Shown: positions 20,521 through 33,487 of the stretch, in pieces | How positions within the stretch are numbered: the first letter of the stretch is position 1 | Layout: every line of letters begins with the position of its first letter | Source of the DNA: Neocallimastix lanati (nom. inval.) | Taxonomy: Eukaryota; Neocallimastigomycota; Neocallimastigomycetes; Neocallimastigales; Neocallimastigaceae | Assembly (NCBI GenBank): GCA_016946835.1 | Contig: JACVTC010000005.1 | Coordinates: 545,001 to 580,000 of the forward strand | Direction: 5' to 3' | DNA length: 35,000 nt | The notes under the pieces: model-generated | What the model saw: only the letters and a program-made list of their open reading frames with translations | Databases searched by the model: none | What the model was told of the DNA's origin: nothing | Made by a program: the position numbers and the translations under genes

Positions 20521-20875
20521 AGCAAAATTTCATAATTATTATCGTTATTATCATTGAAAAAAATTTTTTTTAACTATTTACAATTTTAAAATAATTTTTT
20601 AATAATATTTCTGATTATCAATTTTACATCTTCAAACTAATATTTTCATTATTTATTATACTTTCTCAATTAATAATTTTTGAATTAATAATACCTAAAT
20701 AATTAATAAAACCAAATAACTAAATAAATAAATACATAATAGATAAATAAATTAATTGAAAATAAATTAATTTATTAAGTATTAAATCTAAATTAATTCA
20801 ATCAACTAAAAAACTTACTAACCAGCTTACTCAGACCCTTACCCATTAATTTAACTCACGTTTTAAATTAATAAA

Positions 20876-20920
<45 letters not shown>

Positions 20921-21051
20921 ATTAAATAAAAATGAAATTATTATTTAATTAAAATTTTTTTTTTTTTTTTTTTTAAATGAATCTTCTTTTTTAATTACAA
21001 ATATTATTTATTATTAATTATTTAATTTATTTGATTATTTAATTATTATAA

Positions 21052-21170
21052 AAATTAATATTTTATTATTTTATAAGAATTAATATTTTCAAAAGAATTA
21101 ATATTTTATTAGAATTAATATTTTATAAGAATTAATATTTTACAAGAATTAATATTTTATAAGAATTAAA
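21052..21170. repeat. Tandem repeat of a 16-20 bp unit (aagaattaatattttat)
   Basis: About seven copies of a unit centred on gaattaatatttta follow each other with small length changes between them (tataag, tcaaaa, tattag, tacaag). Confidence 0.85.
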
Positions 21171-21328
21171 AAACAAAATTTAAAAAAATTAATATTTTAA
21201 TAATTAGTATTATTATTTATTATTTTAAAATTTTATGATAATTTTCATATTTAATAATTAAAAAGTTCATAAATAATGGTCTTTTATTATTTAATAAATA
21301 TGACATAATATCAATGAAGTCTGTTGTA

Positions 21329-21332
21329 CAAA

Positions 21333-21383
<51 letters not shown>

Positions 21384-21516
21384 ACAAATAAATAAATAAA
21401 CAAATAAATAAATAAACAAATAAATAAATAATAAATAAATAAATAAACAAATAAACAAATAACAAATAAATAAATAAATAATAAATAATAAATAAATAAA
21501 TAAATAAATAAATAAA
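21329..21516. repeat. (AAAT)n / (AAAC) compound microsatellite
   Basis: A tetranucleotide array of aaat with scattered aaac units. On the minus strand it produces a spurious Leu/Phe/Ile/Tyr frame. Confidence 0.95.
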
Positions 21517-22218
21517 TATTTTAATGAGATTTTTTAAAGTTATTAAATAATATATTTCAAAATATACAAATATATATTATATTTTAAAGTATATTTAATT
21601 AAAAAGGCCAATAAGAATTTGAATTTTTAATACAATTATATATGATTCAATACTTTTAAAATATATTATTTAGCCTTCAATATAAATGTCTTTAATATAT
21701 ATGTATCATTTATTGCTATATAAATGAATATATTGTATTTTAAAATTTTTTAATAATCATGAATTGTTTAATATGGAAAGTATTATATTTCATTTCTATT
21801 TTATTTTTTGTTCATTCTTTTTTATATATATATACTTTTTTTTATCTATTTATTTATATATTAAATTTAATATATAAATTAAGGTTAGATTATTATTTAA
21901 ATTATAAAAAGTAATATATATTTTAGAATATTATAAATATTTAAGGATATTATATATATTTTAGAATAGAATATTATATATATTTTACAATATTATATAT
22001 ATATTAATTTATAATATTTTAATTATGTATGGAGGTTGTATTGTACCTTATATTTCTTTTATCTTGAATATTAAATTAAATTAAATTAAATTAAATTAGT
22101 AATTATTACTAAGATAATATATTTTTATTATTATGCAATAAGTAATATTAAATAATAATATATTATTATATTACACTCTACTATTATTATTTATTTATTT
22201 ATTTTTTTTAATTATTTT

Positions 22219-22257
<39 letters not shown>

Positions 22258-23321
22258 TTTGAAAATATATATATATAATTTTTTTTTATTAAAGTATAAT
22301 TATAATAATAATAAAAAAAATAAAGGATTATCAATGATATAATAATAATCACATCTAATTATATTTTAAATGCTATTTATTAAAAATAAAATAAAAAATA
22401 AAGCTTAAAATATATAAATTATTAAAAAAAAATACAATATCAATAGAATTATTGTATATTCAAATACCAAAAATATTCATATAACAACTTATTATTATTT
22501 ATACTCAAATACCAAATTGATAAATTTTTTTTTTAAAAAATAATCTTATAATATTTATATATTTAAATTAAATAAATATTATATTAAAAGTATAGTAATA
22601 GTTTAAAAATTTCCCAACAAATATTGTAAATTGTAATATATATGGAAATTACATCATTATATTATAAATCTAAATAATGTGATTTAAAGATTTATCTAAT
22701 CATTTGTTTATTAAATACAAAATACACATATATTTTCAAAAAAAAAAAAAAAAAAAAAAAAAATAGAGAATAAAATTTTATTCAATTATCATTGAAATCA
22801 AAACTTTAAAATTTATAGGTATATTAATAAACTAAATATAATAATGATAATAAGAATTAAATATTAATAAAATATATAAATATAATAATTTTATTTATTT
22901 TATTTTGTTTAATAAATATTATATAAAAGGAGATTATCCAACAATTTTGATTTTTTTTAAATAAATTTAACTACACAAGAATATGAAAATTTATACTCAA
23001 TATTTTAACAAATTAAACTTCAATTTTAATAATAAATCATACATATAACTAAACACATACTCCACTCGTTTTTTTTATTTCTTTTGAGAATTTTCTAACT
23101 CATATTTAATTAAATTATTTTATTAATTATTTATTTTATACCTTTAAAGTAATATTATTATTATTTTTTTTTTGAAATATATATAAATACAAACTATATT
23201 TTATGTAAAATAAAAATAATTTTTTATAAAATTATTATAATGTAAAAGCAGTTATTTATTTATTTATTTTTTTTTAATTTATAGTAATATTCTTCAATAA
23301 AAGAAACTAATAATAAAAATT

Positions 23322-26300
23322 ATGGCAACGAATAAACCAGATTCTTTACGAGATTTAAATAAAATAAAAATTAATTCAAATATTTCTATAAATGATGTAA
23401 CAAAATCTACAGTAATAGGCAAAACAAGAACAAGAAGTAATTCAACTATAAATAAGACAACGAAACAAATTGGTGGAAAAACAATGATGATAAACAATAA
23501 AAAAACTACTATTCTATCTTCAACAAATCCTAGTAAAGGAAGACCAAGAAGCTCTTCCCTAGGTAAACAAAATATACCAAATAAATCTAAAATAAAAGTA
23601 CCTAATACTACTGTTTCATCAAAGAATAATATTACTAATACTTCAAAAACGGTGACTAATTCAACAAGAATAGCTAATATAAATTCTTCTAATAGAAGTG
23701 CCGTTAACTCTAAATTAAATATTAATTCGAAACCAAAAACTACTTCAACCCTTACAACAAATTCTGGAGTTAAATCTTCTATTTCTACAACAATAAAAGC
23801 AAATGATTCTACAAATCTTAAAACAAAATCTTCTTCCACATTAAAATCAAAAATTAACTCGACTTTAAATACTAATTTTGTAAAACCAAGGGTTGTATCA
23901 ACCTCTAATAATAATAATGCTAAACCAAAAATACCATCATCATCAAGAAAAGTAAATTCAACTACTAATTCTCTTGCCTCTAGTCGAGTGAAATCTACTT
24001 CTAGTACTAATGCCCCTAAAAAAACTAAATCAACTACTACCAATAATCTTTCAAAAACTAAATCATCGACTGCTGCTCCTACATTAGCTAATAATGTCAA
24101 ACCAAAGACTTCAGTACGTACATCAAAAGTTATTAGTTCCAGATTAAATAGTACGACAAATTCAAGATTAAAATCAAGTACTAATTCTTCTACTAATCTT
24201 AAGTCATCATCTACATCTTCTACCCTTCAGAGACCTTCCAACACCCTTAAATCGACATCTACCTATTCTAACTTTAGGAGACCTTCTAACACCCTTAAAT
24301 CAACTTCTACATCGTCTACCCTAAAGAAACCTTCTACCACACTTAAGCCAACATCTACGTCATCAACCTTAAAGAAACCTTCTACCACTCTTAAGTCAAC
24401 ATCTAAATTGTCAACCCTAAAGAAGCCTTCTACCGCTCTTAAGTCAACATCTACATCGTCAACCCTAAAGAAGCCTTCTACCACTCTTAAGTCAACATCT
24501 ACATCGTCAACCCTAAAGAAACCTTCTACCACTCTTAAGTCAACATCTACATCGTCAACCTTAAAGAAACCTTCTACCACAGTAAAAACCAAATCGAATT
24601 TATCAACCATTTCTACTACTGTTTCTGATTCTAAAACTACAAACAATCCAACAATTACTTCAAGATTAACAACTTCTCCTACACCTTATTCTTCTCAAAA
24701 TTCCGTTTGTTCTTCGTCAAAGTCATCGTCTATTATTGTTCGTCGTAAAAAACCATCACCTTATGCTAATGTTAAGGCTAAAGTTAATTCATTTCCTTCA
24801 AAATCTTCTTCAAGAGCTTCTTCCACATCTTCAACGAATACTGTAAAACCTAAAAATTCTATATCTTCTGAAACTTCATTATTAATAGAAAAAAAGTCTT
24901 CAACAATGATAGAAAAAACGGAGAGTCCATCCAAATCAAATACTATTACCACAATAAAGAAAAAATGTTTGGACGAGCCATGTTTAATTGTTACTTCTGC
25001 TTCTGTTAAAAAAGATGAAAAAGAAAAGAATATAATTAATGGAGGTCTTACCTCCCTGGAGAATCATAAGAAACAAACCGCCTCTGAAGATTCTCCAGTC
25101 ATTATTACTTCATTAACAAATGCATTACAAAATATAGACAAAACTGATGACATTAAATTAAATAGCATTACTCCAATAGAAACTCCTGAATCCGTATCTC
25201 CCATTGTTGCTCCATTTTTAATAACAAATGATTCTTCAAAACCTGAAGCAATCTCTGTACTACCAACACCGGTTGAAACTCCAAAACTTAGTGCCATAAA
25301 TACAAGCGCTGATCCCAGCATTACCACAAAAAATGAAATTTTGGATGAATATATTAAAAATATTAAATATGACCCTACTTCTGTGAAACATTTGGACCCA
25401 AATACATTATTAGCCTTTAGTGATGATGATGAAGAGAAAGATATTTCTCCATCCTTTATTGTAAATACAAAACATTATGATGATATTTCAGAAAGTACAG
25501 ATGACTTTTTAGATTGTGAATCTTCTTTCTCAGAAACAAAATCTTCCTTACTAAGTCCAAATTCACCTGAAATGAAGAATAATATGCTCTCTAAAGCTAC
25601 TTCAATATCTAGTTTATCAACCATTTCTTCATTATCATCCATTACGCATAAAACATCAAATAACTCATTCACGTCAACTGTATCTATTCATACCTTAAAA
25701 TCAATATTTGATAAAGCGGCCGTCTCCACGTCACCTGCGAGGTCTTCTCCAATACCCACTTCTACTCCTAAGGTGAAAAAGTTGAATCCACAAACCCTTC
25801 AATTTTTCGAGAACCCAAATAGTGTTGTTGACTCTGGAAGTTCAACAACAACAACAATTAAGAGAAAACCTGTGATAGCAAAAAATAGTATGACTTCTAA
25901 AAATAGTGCACCTGCTAAAAGGTTATCAGCAACAAAGAGTTCTTCAATGAGTTCATCTAAACCCCATAGTACATCAACTTCACCTATTTCTTCTCCATCT
26001 TTGAGACAAACTCCACTCATGAAGGCGGTTAAATCAAGAGTTGATTCTAACTTTGATTCCGTCTGTAGACCTCATTCCTCCTCTTCAGTGAGACCTTTAT
26101 CAAAAGTTTCCTCTTCCTCATCTATAAATTCATTAACTAAAGCCCCATTAAACTCAACTAGAGCCAGAACCCCTTCAATCACTAATTCATTAAATAAAAC
26201 TTCTTCTTCAACATCCATTAGTTCTCTTGGAAAACGCCCATCTTCATCTGGTTCATTAACAAAATCATCTAATGCTAGAGTAAAAACACCATCTCTTTCT

Positions 26301-29177
26301 AGTTCATTATCTAAACCATCCTCTTCTACGGGATCCATAGCCAAATCATCCATAACAAGAGCTAAAACTTCAACTCCTTCTGGCGGTTTATCAAAATCTT
26401 CTAAAACAGGATCAAGTTCATCAAAGATGATATCTTCTAAGGTTGGAACAAGCTCATCAGAATCGATATCTTCTAAAGTGGAAACAAGTTCAGAATTAAT
26501 AGCCTCTAAACCTGTGCAATTGTCACCATCTATACCCAGAAGAAATACTAGAGTGACTTCATTACAACCAGAAGCAAAGGATGATTTGGCGTTTTCATCA
26601 AAACTTTCTGTATCTAAGAAGGAGAAAGAATCTAAAGTAGTAGTTCCTCCTCCACTTCCTTCAAGGAATAATGTAGGCGGATTTGAAAAAGTTCCACCTC
26701 AACTACCTCCAAGAAATAATGAAGAAGAATCAAAAGTAGTTCCACCTCAACTACCTCCAAGAAATAATGGAGAAGGGTCCAAAATAGTTCCTCCTCCACT
26801 TCCTCCAAGGGGTAATAAAAATGTGGTAAAAGATGGTATTTATAATGATGATGATGATTTTGATGATGATGATGAATTCCAAGATTCAAAGGATGGTACC
26901 TTTTTGTTAGATGGTGAATTATCAATAGAACCTGAAGTTATAAATAAAGAAGAAGAAATTTCAGATAAATATAAGAATGAAGCCATTCCAAGTTATACAA
27001 TAAAGAAACATACTTTGAATCAAGGTCAAATTTATGAAATTAATGAAGATTCTTTTGTACTTAATCAATATGTTGAAGATCCTTATTATTATCAAACCAA
27101 ACATTCTAATCATGAAGAACATCTTGGAGATTTAATTCAAGCTGATCTTATCATAGATCAAATTAAGCAGGAAGTTAGGAAAAAAGCTGAAGAGAATAAT
27201 AAATTAAATTCTGAAAGGGAAAAGAAGGAAGATTTGGATCCATCTAATGCTAAAACAGAAGAGGGAAAGGAAAATACAACTGAAAGTGAATCAATTACTG
27301 AAGAGGTTGAGACAGAAATCATAAATGAAGATGAAGATAGTTTGAGTTTAGGCTCTATTAATGTAAAAAAGTTACTAAAGAAAAATATTGGTAATATTAT
27401 TAAGCCTAAGAATTTTACAAATTTGATTAAAAAGAAATCAAATATAGAAATGAATGAAAGTTTTGAATCGAATAATGGTCTAAGTGATAATAATAGTGAA
27501 ATTTCAGGTCTCTCGGATAAGAGAGATTCTAAGGGATCCACTTCATATGTCTTTTCAATGTTTATGCAATCCTTAAATGGTGCAAATAATCTTATTAAGA
27601 AGAGGAGAAATAGTGGCAATGTTGATGATTTGAAGATAACAATCTCTGGACCATATCAAGATGATGAAATAAAGCCTTATAAATTTGATGGTACAAAATC
27701 TGAAGCCGATGCTGTTTCTCTTTCCGTTGATGCTAATTCTTTAGGATCGTCAACTAAACCAGTGGTTGTTCCTCTTAATACTACTATTGAAATTCCAAAA
27801 AGAGTTTCATCGGCAATTCCATATAGTGATGATGAATCGATATCTTCATCTGTTGTTAGTGGTTCCTTTAAGCTAAATAAATCAGCGCTTAATAGTCCAA
27901 TAAAGGTTGATTTTTCATCTACGATTCAATCTACCCCTTATAAATTGATAAATAAATCCGTAGAAAAGAATAAACATATATCAGCCGATAGTGCTATTTG
28001 TTTAGGTGATAGTATTACCTATAGTAATATAAAGGACATTATTAATGAAGAATGGGCGGATACCCTTAACAAACAAAAATTCGGGGTCAGTAATAGTGAT
28101 ATAGTGGAAGAAAGTGAGAGTGAAATGACGTTGGTGAAGGTAAATACGATGTCTACCACCACCACTGCCACCTCTATCACAACTTCAGCATCTATTAGTG
28201 GCAGTTCTCCATCTCTTATTTCCTCCTCTAAAACTATTCTCAATAATGAAATCTTAAGAAATTTATCCATCAGTCAAAGTTCTATAACATCTCTTCCACC
28301 CGATGTTAATGAGGAATTTTCTGAAGCTCAAGCGGTAGTTCAAAAGCAGTTAAAAAAGATAAATAATATTATTCGTGAAATTGCTTCTACCGAAAAAACT
28401 TATGTTAATGAATTGGGAAAACTTTTAGAAATTTATTACTATCCAATGGAACAAAATCAAGTATTGAATATAACTGAAATGAACTATCTCTATTCAAATA
28501 TTGTCAATATTTATCAATTTCATAGTGAGATCTTTTATCCAAAGCTTGATTTAGTCCTAAAGGAACATGAAAAGAACATTCAATTGATGAATGAAGCGGA
28601 TGCCTTGAAAACACCATCCTCCATAAAATTAATTAATGAATCTATTTCAATTGAATCGTTCTTTAAGATTGTAAGTTGGCCATTCCAATTTCTTTATAAA
28701 CCCTATTATATTAACTTTAAGAAAGCTTCTGATTTTGTTGCTATTCTCAACAATAATCAAAAGCAAAAATATAGTAGTGAAAATGTTTTAATTCAAGCGG
28801 AAGAACTTGGCTTTACCCTGAATTGTCCAATCTTTGAACGTGGGAATAAAAAGAAATTGAAGAAGTTGAAGGCCTTCCTAAAGAGTTGTACCGAACGAAT
28901 GGATCATAATCAAGTTGATATTTTAGGTTATTTAATTTTACCTATTCAAAGATTACCCCGTTACCTTTTACTTTTGGAAGGTTTAGCCAAGAGTGCTAAA
29001 TTATTAGAAGAAGCTACTGAAAAATTGGAAGAGTTTGCTCCAAAGCCGTCTGTACCGGAACAAGTAGAAGAAGAAATTAATGAAGTAGTCAGGATTAATG
29101 AAAAGAAAATTGAACCTTCTTCTTCAAATCCTGTAACTAATGAAAAGAAGATCACTCCAAATAGTAATCCTAATTCC

Positions 29178-29208
<31 letters not shown>

Positions 29209-30641
29209 GTGTAAGTGGTACGAACAAGGACAAAAGTCATGGTAATGATAATAATAATACGACTACTTTATTGAAAAGAAGTGGTGCTATAATTGAAAAG
29301 AAAGATGTACGTAATGCCGATATCAAGAATATTAATAAAAATAATAATAATAATAATGACAATAGTAATAATAAGAGTAAGAATAATAATAATACAAATG
29401 ACAATAGTACTAATAAGAGTAAGAATAATAATAATATAAATGACAATAGTACTAATAAGAGTAAGAATAATAATAATACAAATGACAATAATAATAATAA
29501 GAGTAAGAATATTAATAATACAAAGGATAATAGTACTAATAAGAGTAAGAATAATAATAATACAAATGATAATAGTACTAATAAGAGTAAGAATAATAAT
29601 AATGATAATAATAAAAATAAGAATAATAAGAAAATTAATAAATTAAAGGAAAATTTGAATGAATCTAGTAATAAAACAAAGAAAAATATTGAAGTTAGAA
29701 AAGCAACAGATAGAACTGAAAGAACAAAGAAGTCCCAAATTAATGTGAAAAACATGGTTGCTAATATTGAAAGTAACAATAATAGTAAAAATAATAACAG
29801 TAACAACAATAAGGTTTCAGCAAAACCAGGAATTCGTAATAACGTTAGAACTGGTGCTAGATTAACTAAGAATGGTACAATGGTTAATTCTAGAGTAAAT
29901 AGTAATCTTTCAAAAACTAAAACAACACAACAGGGAAATTCAATTAGAAATAGTAATAGAAATATAAATAGTAATTCACCAGCAAAGGGTAATAATAATA
30001 ATAATATTAATAGGAATAAAAGTAAAATTGGTTCTAATACAGTCAATTTAAATAAAGGTACCAATGGAATTAATCGTACTAAAACAAATTCTACCGTTAA
30101 AAGAAATAATACTAAAAATGTTAAGGGTCAAGTAAATACTAATGCTAATCCTACCTTGTCTAATATTGATAATAAAAAGAAATTAGCTACCGATGTTAAA
30201 AAGCCAATCAGCAAAGCTAATAGTAACACTATGACTATTGAGAATAAGACTAATAATAATTCAATGATTGATCCACCAAAAGAAATTAAGAAAGAAGGAA
30301 AAGAAGAAATTAAGGAGTCTAAAATGACTAATGAAAATAATACTAATGAGTTTGATAAATCAAAGAATGAAATTGAAAAGAAAGAAAATGATAATAAAAA
30401 TGAAAACAAAAAGTTTTCAATTAATACTAATAGTGTATTGAATGAAGCTAACATCGGTAATATCAATAATAGTGGTTCAATTTCTACTACTACAGCTAAT
30501 GTTACCACTACAAAAACTACTACAACTAATAATAATAATAATAATAATAATATTACAATAAATAAAACTTATACCATTGCTATGGCTGCTGAAGATATTA
30601 AAAATATTATTGAATTATGTAATAAAGCGATATCTTCATAA
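23322..30641 (+). CDS. Giant Ser/Thr/Asn-rich protein with a RhoGEF (DH) domain
   Basis: This is an uninterrupted frame of 2439 residues. Residues 1-1100 are Ser/Thr/Lys-rich and probably disordered, with eight 16-residue repeats of the type STLKKPSTTLKSTSTS at 300-427. Residues about 1108-1163 hold four proline motifs (PPPLPSR, PPQLPPR twice, PPPLPPR), class II-type SH3 ligands, followed by an Asp run. A DH domain, the module that catalyses GDP/GTP exchange on Rho-family GTPases, lies at about 1668-1906. It shows IIREIASTEKTYVNELGKLL (conserved region 1) and LGYLILPIQRLPRYLLLLEG (conserved region 3). About 500 Asn/Lys/Ser-rich residues follow. The protein ends YTIAMAAEDIKNIIELCNKA, which looks like the final DH helix. 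No PH domain was recognised, which is unusual for a Dbl-family GEF. The start is the first ATG after an A/T-rich leader. A role in cell polarity or cytoskeleton control is inferred from the domain. Confidence 0.9.
24219..24602 (+). repeat. 48-nt coding minisatellite, eight copies
   Basis: Eight in-frame copies of a 48-nt unit encode 16 residues each (consensus STLKKPSTTLKSTSTS). The inner copies are nearly identical at the DNA level, while the outer two at the left (STLQRPSNTL, SNFRRPSNTL) and the last at the right are diverged. That pattern is typical of an array growing from its centre by unequal exchange. Confidence 0.95.
29340..29620 (+). repeat. 42-nt coding repeat (Asn/Ser/Lys-rich), about six copies
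   Basis: In-frame copies of a 14-residue unit (NNNNTNDNSTNKSK) lie in the Asn-rich region downstream of the main DH block of the RhoGEF protein. Copies differ by few substitutions. They fall within the segment that appears to interrupt the DH fold. Confidence 0.9.
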
Positions 30642-31918
30642 AGTCTTCATCTTTAATTATTATTATTATAATTAATTATTTATTTATTAATATATATACA
30701 TATTATTATTATTATTATTTTTTTTAAAAAAAAAAGCTTAAACCCTAACAAAACAAATTAAAACAAAACAATTAAAACCATATCAAAACAAAACATAGTA
30801 AAACATATTTTCAATAAATCAATCGCAAAGACTCGCACCACAAATGCGATGTCTTCTCTTTTACGCATTAATTTAATTAATCTTTTATACTCATTTAAAT
30901 ATACATCATTTATTATTTTGTTTATATATATATTAGAAGGAAAAGAATTAAAAAAAAAAAAAAAAAAAAAAAGAGTATGTTAACAAAATTTTTTTTTAAA
31001 TTATTAAATTAAATTAAAAAGAACTTTATTTTTATTTTTTTTTTCTTATGAAAGTTTTGTATTATCATTTAACGAAAAAAAAAAGTAAAAAAGAAAAAAT
31101 ACCTATATAATAATAAAAAAGATTATAATATAAGTATATTATGATTATTAATTTTTATTATTAATATATATATTATTTCTATTTAGAATGGAATAATAAT
31201 ATTAATAATAATTATAATAATAAAAGAAAAAAAAATAATATATTATTTTGTAATTATTCATATATATATAATTTTTAATTTTATATGAAAATTAAAATAA
31301 TTATAAAAATAAATGATATTATTATTTTTTTCCTTTTTCTTTCTTTTTCTTTTCTTTTTTTATTTTCAAAAGCAAAACAAAATATTTTCATAGTTAATAG
31401 TTTTTTTTGCTATTAAAATTTTAAAATCTTGCGTAGTTTCCCCTCAAAAAAAAAATTTTTTTTATAGTTTATATCTTTTATTATAATTTAAAATAGTTGT
31501 TTTATTTTAATTTTTTTTATTTAATTATTTAATTATTATTATTATTATTATTTTTAATTTTTATTTTATAAATTAAAAGTATTTATATTTAATTATATGT
31601 ATCTTTTTTTTTTTTTTTAAAAAAAAATAATAATAAAAATAAAATAAATCAATTAAATAAATTATTTTAATATATATAAAAAAATATATTTTATATTTTA
31701 TATTTTATTATTTTATTATTTATTTTTATAAGTTAACGTATGTTCTGTGTAATGTTATTTTTATTTTTATTATTAATTATTTTTTAATTTTTTGTTTAAA
31801 AGTGTATATTTAATTTATTTTTTCTATATGTATAAAATTATAATCAATAAGAGCAAAAAGTAAAATCGAGGAAGAATTATTGATCAGTGTAAAATCAATA
31901 ATATTAACAATAATAGAA
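30642..31918. other. 3' flank of the RhoGEF gene and A/T-rich spacer
   Basis: The first 250 bases are probably 3' untranslated region. They contain a stretch of aaaac repeats (30748-30805) and a stem-loop at 30828-30855. Beyond that come A/T tracts. A 9-bp inverted repeat (ATTATTGAT / ATCAATAAT) lies at 31876-31902, just before the AAT array. No gene was found. Confidence 0.5.
30828..30855 (+). promoter_or_regulatory. Stem-loop in the presumed RhoGEF 3' untranslated region
   Basis: AAGAC-T-CGCA pairs with TGCG-AT-GTCTT around a seven-base loop (CCACAAA). The stem is nine base pairs with one small internal mismatch, and it is GC-containing in otherwise A/T-only surroundings. It lies about 190 bases after the stop codon. 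It could influence mRNA 3' end formation, stability or localisation; the function is a guess. Confidence 0.35.
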
Positions 31919-32164
31919 TAATAGAATAATAAATAAATAAAAAGAGTATTTATTAATAAAAAATAAAAAATAAATAATTAAATAATAAATAATAAATAAT
32001 TGAATAATAAATAATAAATAATAAATAATAAATAATAGAATAATAAATAATAAATAATAAATAATAAATAAATAATAATAAATAAATAATAAATAAATAA
32101 TAATTAAATAAATAATAAATAATAAATAATAAATAATAAATAATTGAATAATTGAATAATTTAA

Positions 32165-32208
<44 letters not shown>

Positions 32209-32214
32209 AATAGA
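31919..32214. repeat. AAT/AAAT compound microsatellite
   Basis: Nearly 300 bp of aataaat units with attgaat and aatagaat interruptions, closing in a pure (AAAT)n run at about 32163-32206. It resembles the array at 4150-4587. Confidence 0.95.
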
Positions 32215-33167
32215 AGTAAAAAAAGATAAATAACAGACCATATTGTACATATCCTATCATATCATTTAATAGTGGAACATTCTGGATAAATAAATAGAAA
32301 TAATATTAATATCATATATAATATTTTCTGTTAGTTTAAATCTTTAAAAAGAAAATTAATATTATTTATTATATTATATTATATTATTTATATAGTTATA
32401 TATTCATTCAATTAATTTAAATATAATTTTATTTTATTTTATTTTATTTTTTTTTTTTTTTTTTTTTGATCTTAAAATTTCTATAAAAAAAAAAAGTAAA
32501 AAAAAAATTAAATTATTTAATTAAAATAAAATATATTAAAATATATTTATTAATATATGATAGAAATAAATGGATAATTTTTATAATACTATTAAAAAAA
32601 AAAAAAAAAAGAAATAAAAAAAAAATAATAATAATAATAAAAATTAATAATAATAATAGTTTATATGTTAAATATTTCTATATAATTTCTATATTTATCT
32701 ATTATTATTTCTATATTTTTTTTGTTATATTTCTATATATATATATATAATAATCTTTTAAAAAATAAAAATTTTTTTTTTTTTAATATTTTTAAAATTC
32801 AAATTTAATATTTAATTTGTAAATAATTCCTATTAATTTATTTTATAAGCTTTTATAAAATTTTTGCTTTAAATATTTTATATACCTACCTATTTAAATT
32901 ATTTATTTAATTTTTTTTAATTTAGAAGGTTAATTTAATTAGAAAAGTAAGTTAAAAAAAGGTTTAATAAATAAATATTTATATTATAATAAATATTATT
33001 AAAAAAAATGTAAAAAATAAACAATAAAGATAAAAAAAAAAAAACCGTATATACATAAAAATAATGTATTAATCTTTTATTTTTTTGAAATTTTTTTTAA
33101 ATATTTTTAAACTAATTCATCCTTTTTTTTTAAACTATTCGTATATAAAAAAAACAGTAATATAAAA
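32215..33167. other. A/T-rich intergenic stretch upstream of STI1
   Basis: Contents are A and T tracts, TTTTA units near 32430-32448 and (AAT)n near 32625-32655. The STI1 promoter and 5' leader must lie at its right end, but no heat-shock element (arrays of nGAAn) or TATA box stands out from the background. Confidence 0.5.
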
Positions 33168-33444
33168 ATGGTAAATATTAAATGAACAAATAAACTATTT
33201 ATTATTAATTAAATATATCATATAATAATACATGTATATATAAATATAATTTATATGTACTTTTTTATTATATTTAAATAATTTTAATTTATAGTATTTT
33301 AAAATGGATGATAATCCAATTTGAAATGTTTATATATTTAAAAAGAATAATAATTAAAAAAAAAAAAAAAAAAAAGCTTTTTTTTTTTATTATAAAGTAT
33401 AGACATTAATTATTTTTTTTTGGTTTCATTTTATTTTAATTATT

Positions 33445-33487
<43 letters not shown>

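Larger units (their letters stand above)
20521..23321. other. A/T-rich intergenic stretch upstream of the RhoGEF gene
   Basis: This contains poly(T) runs near 20881-20916, 20955-20974 and 22221-22252, a 17-bp tandem repeat at 21052-21170, an (AAAT)n array at 21329-21516, a short repeat of atattatatatattttagaa units at 21939-22010 and (TTAAA)n at 22071-22098. A pyrimidine-rich patch at 20811-20870 includes TACTAAC but leads to no exon. Just before the RhoGEF start, a T run and aatttatag (ending 23284) resembles a 3' splice site, so an intron in the 5' leader is possible. No other gene was found. Confidence 0.5.

Noticed and set aside
20816-20825. TACTAAC followed by CAG, a textbook branch point and acceptor
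   Set aside because: The sequence after the CAG has no sustained reading frame and no matching donor or exon could be proposed.
23294-24100. 268-codon minus-strand frame and other long antisense frames (e.g. 29237-30064) in the RhoGEF gene
   Set aside because: They are shadows of the Ser/Thr/Asn-rich coding strand; their Val/Leu/Glu or poly-Leu content is the complement of that bias, and no domain is seen.
30734-30748. Telomere-like word aaaccctaac
   Set aside because: A single unit in an aaaac-rich stretch; no tandem TTAGGG array.
31904-32260. 118-codon minus-strand hydrophobic frame
   Set aside because: It is the translation of the AAT/AAAT microsatellite.
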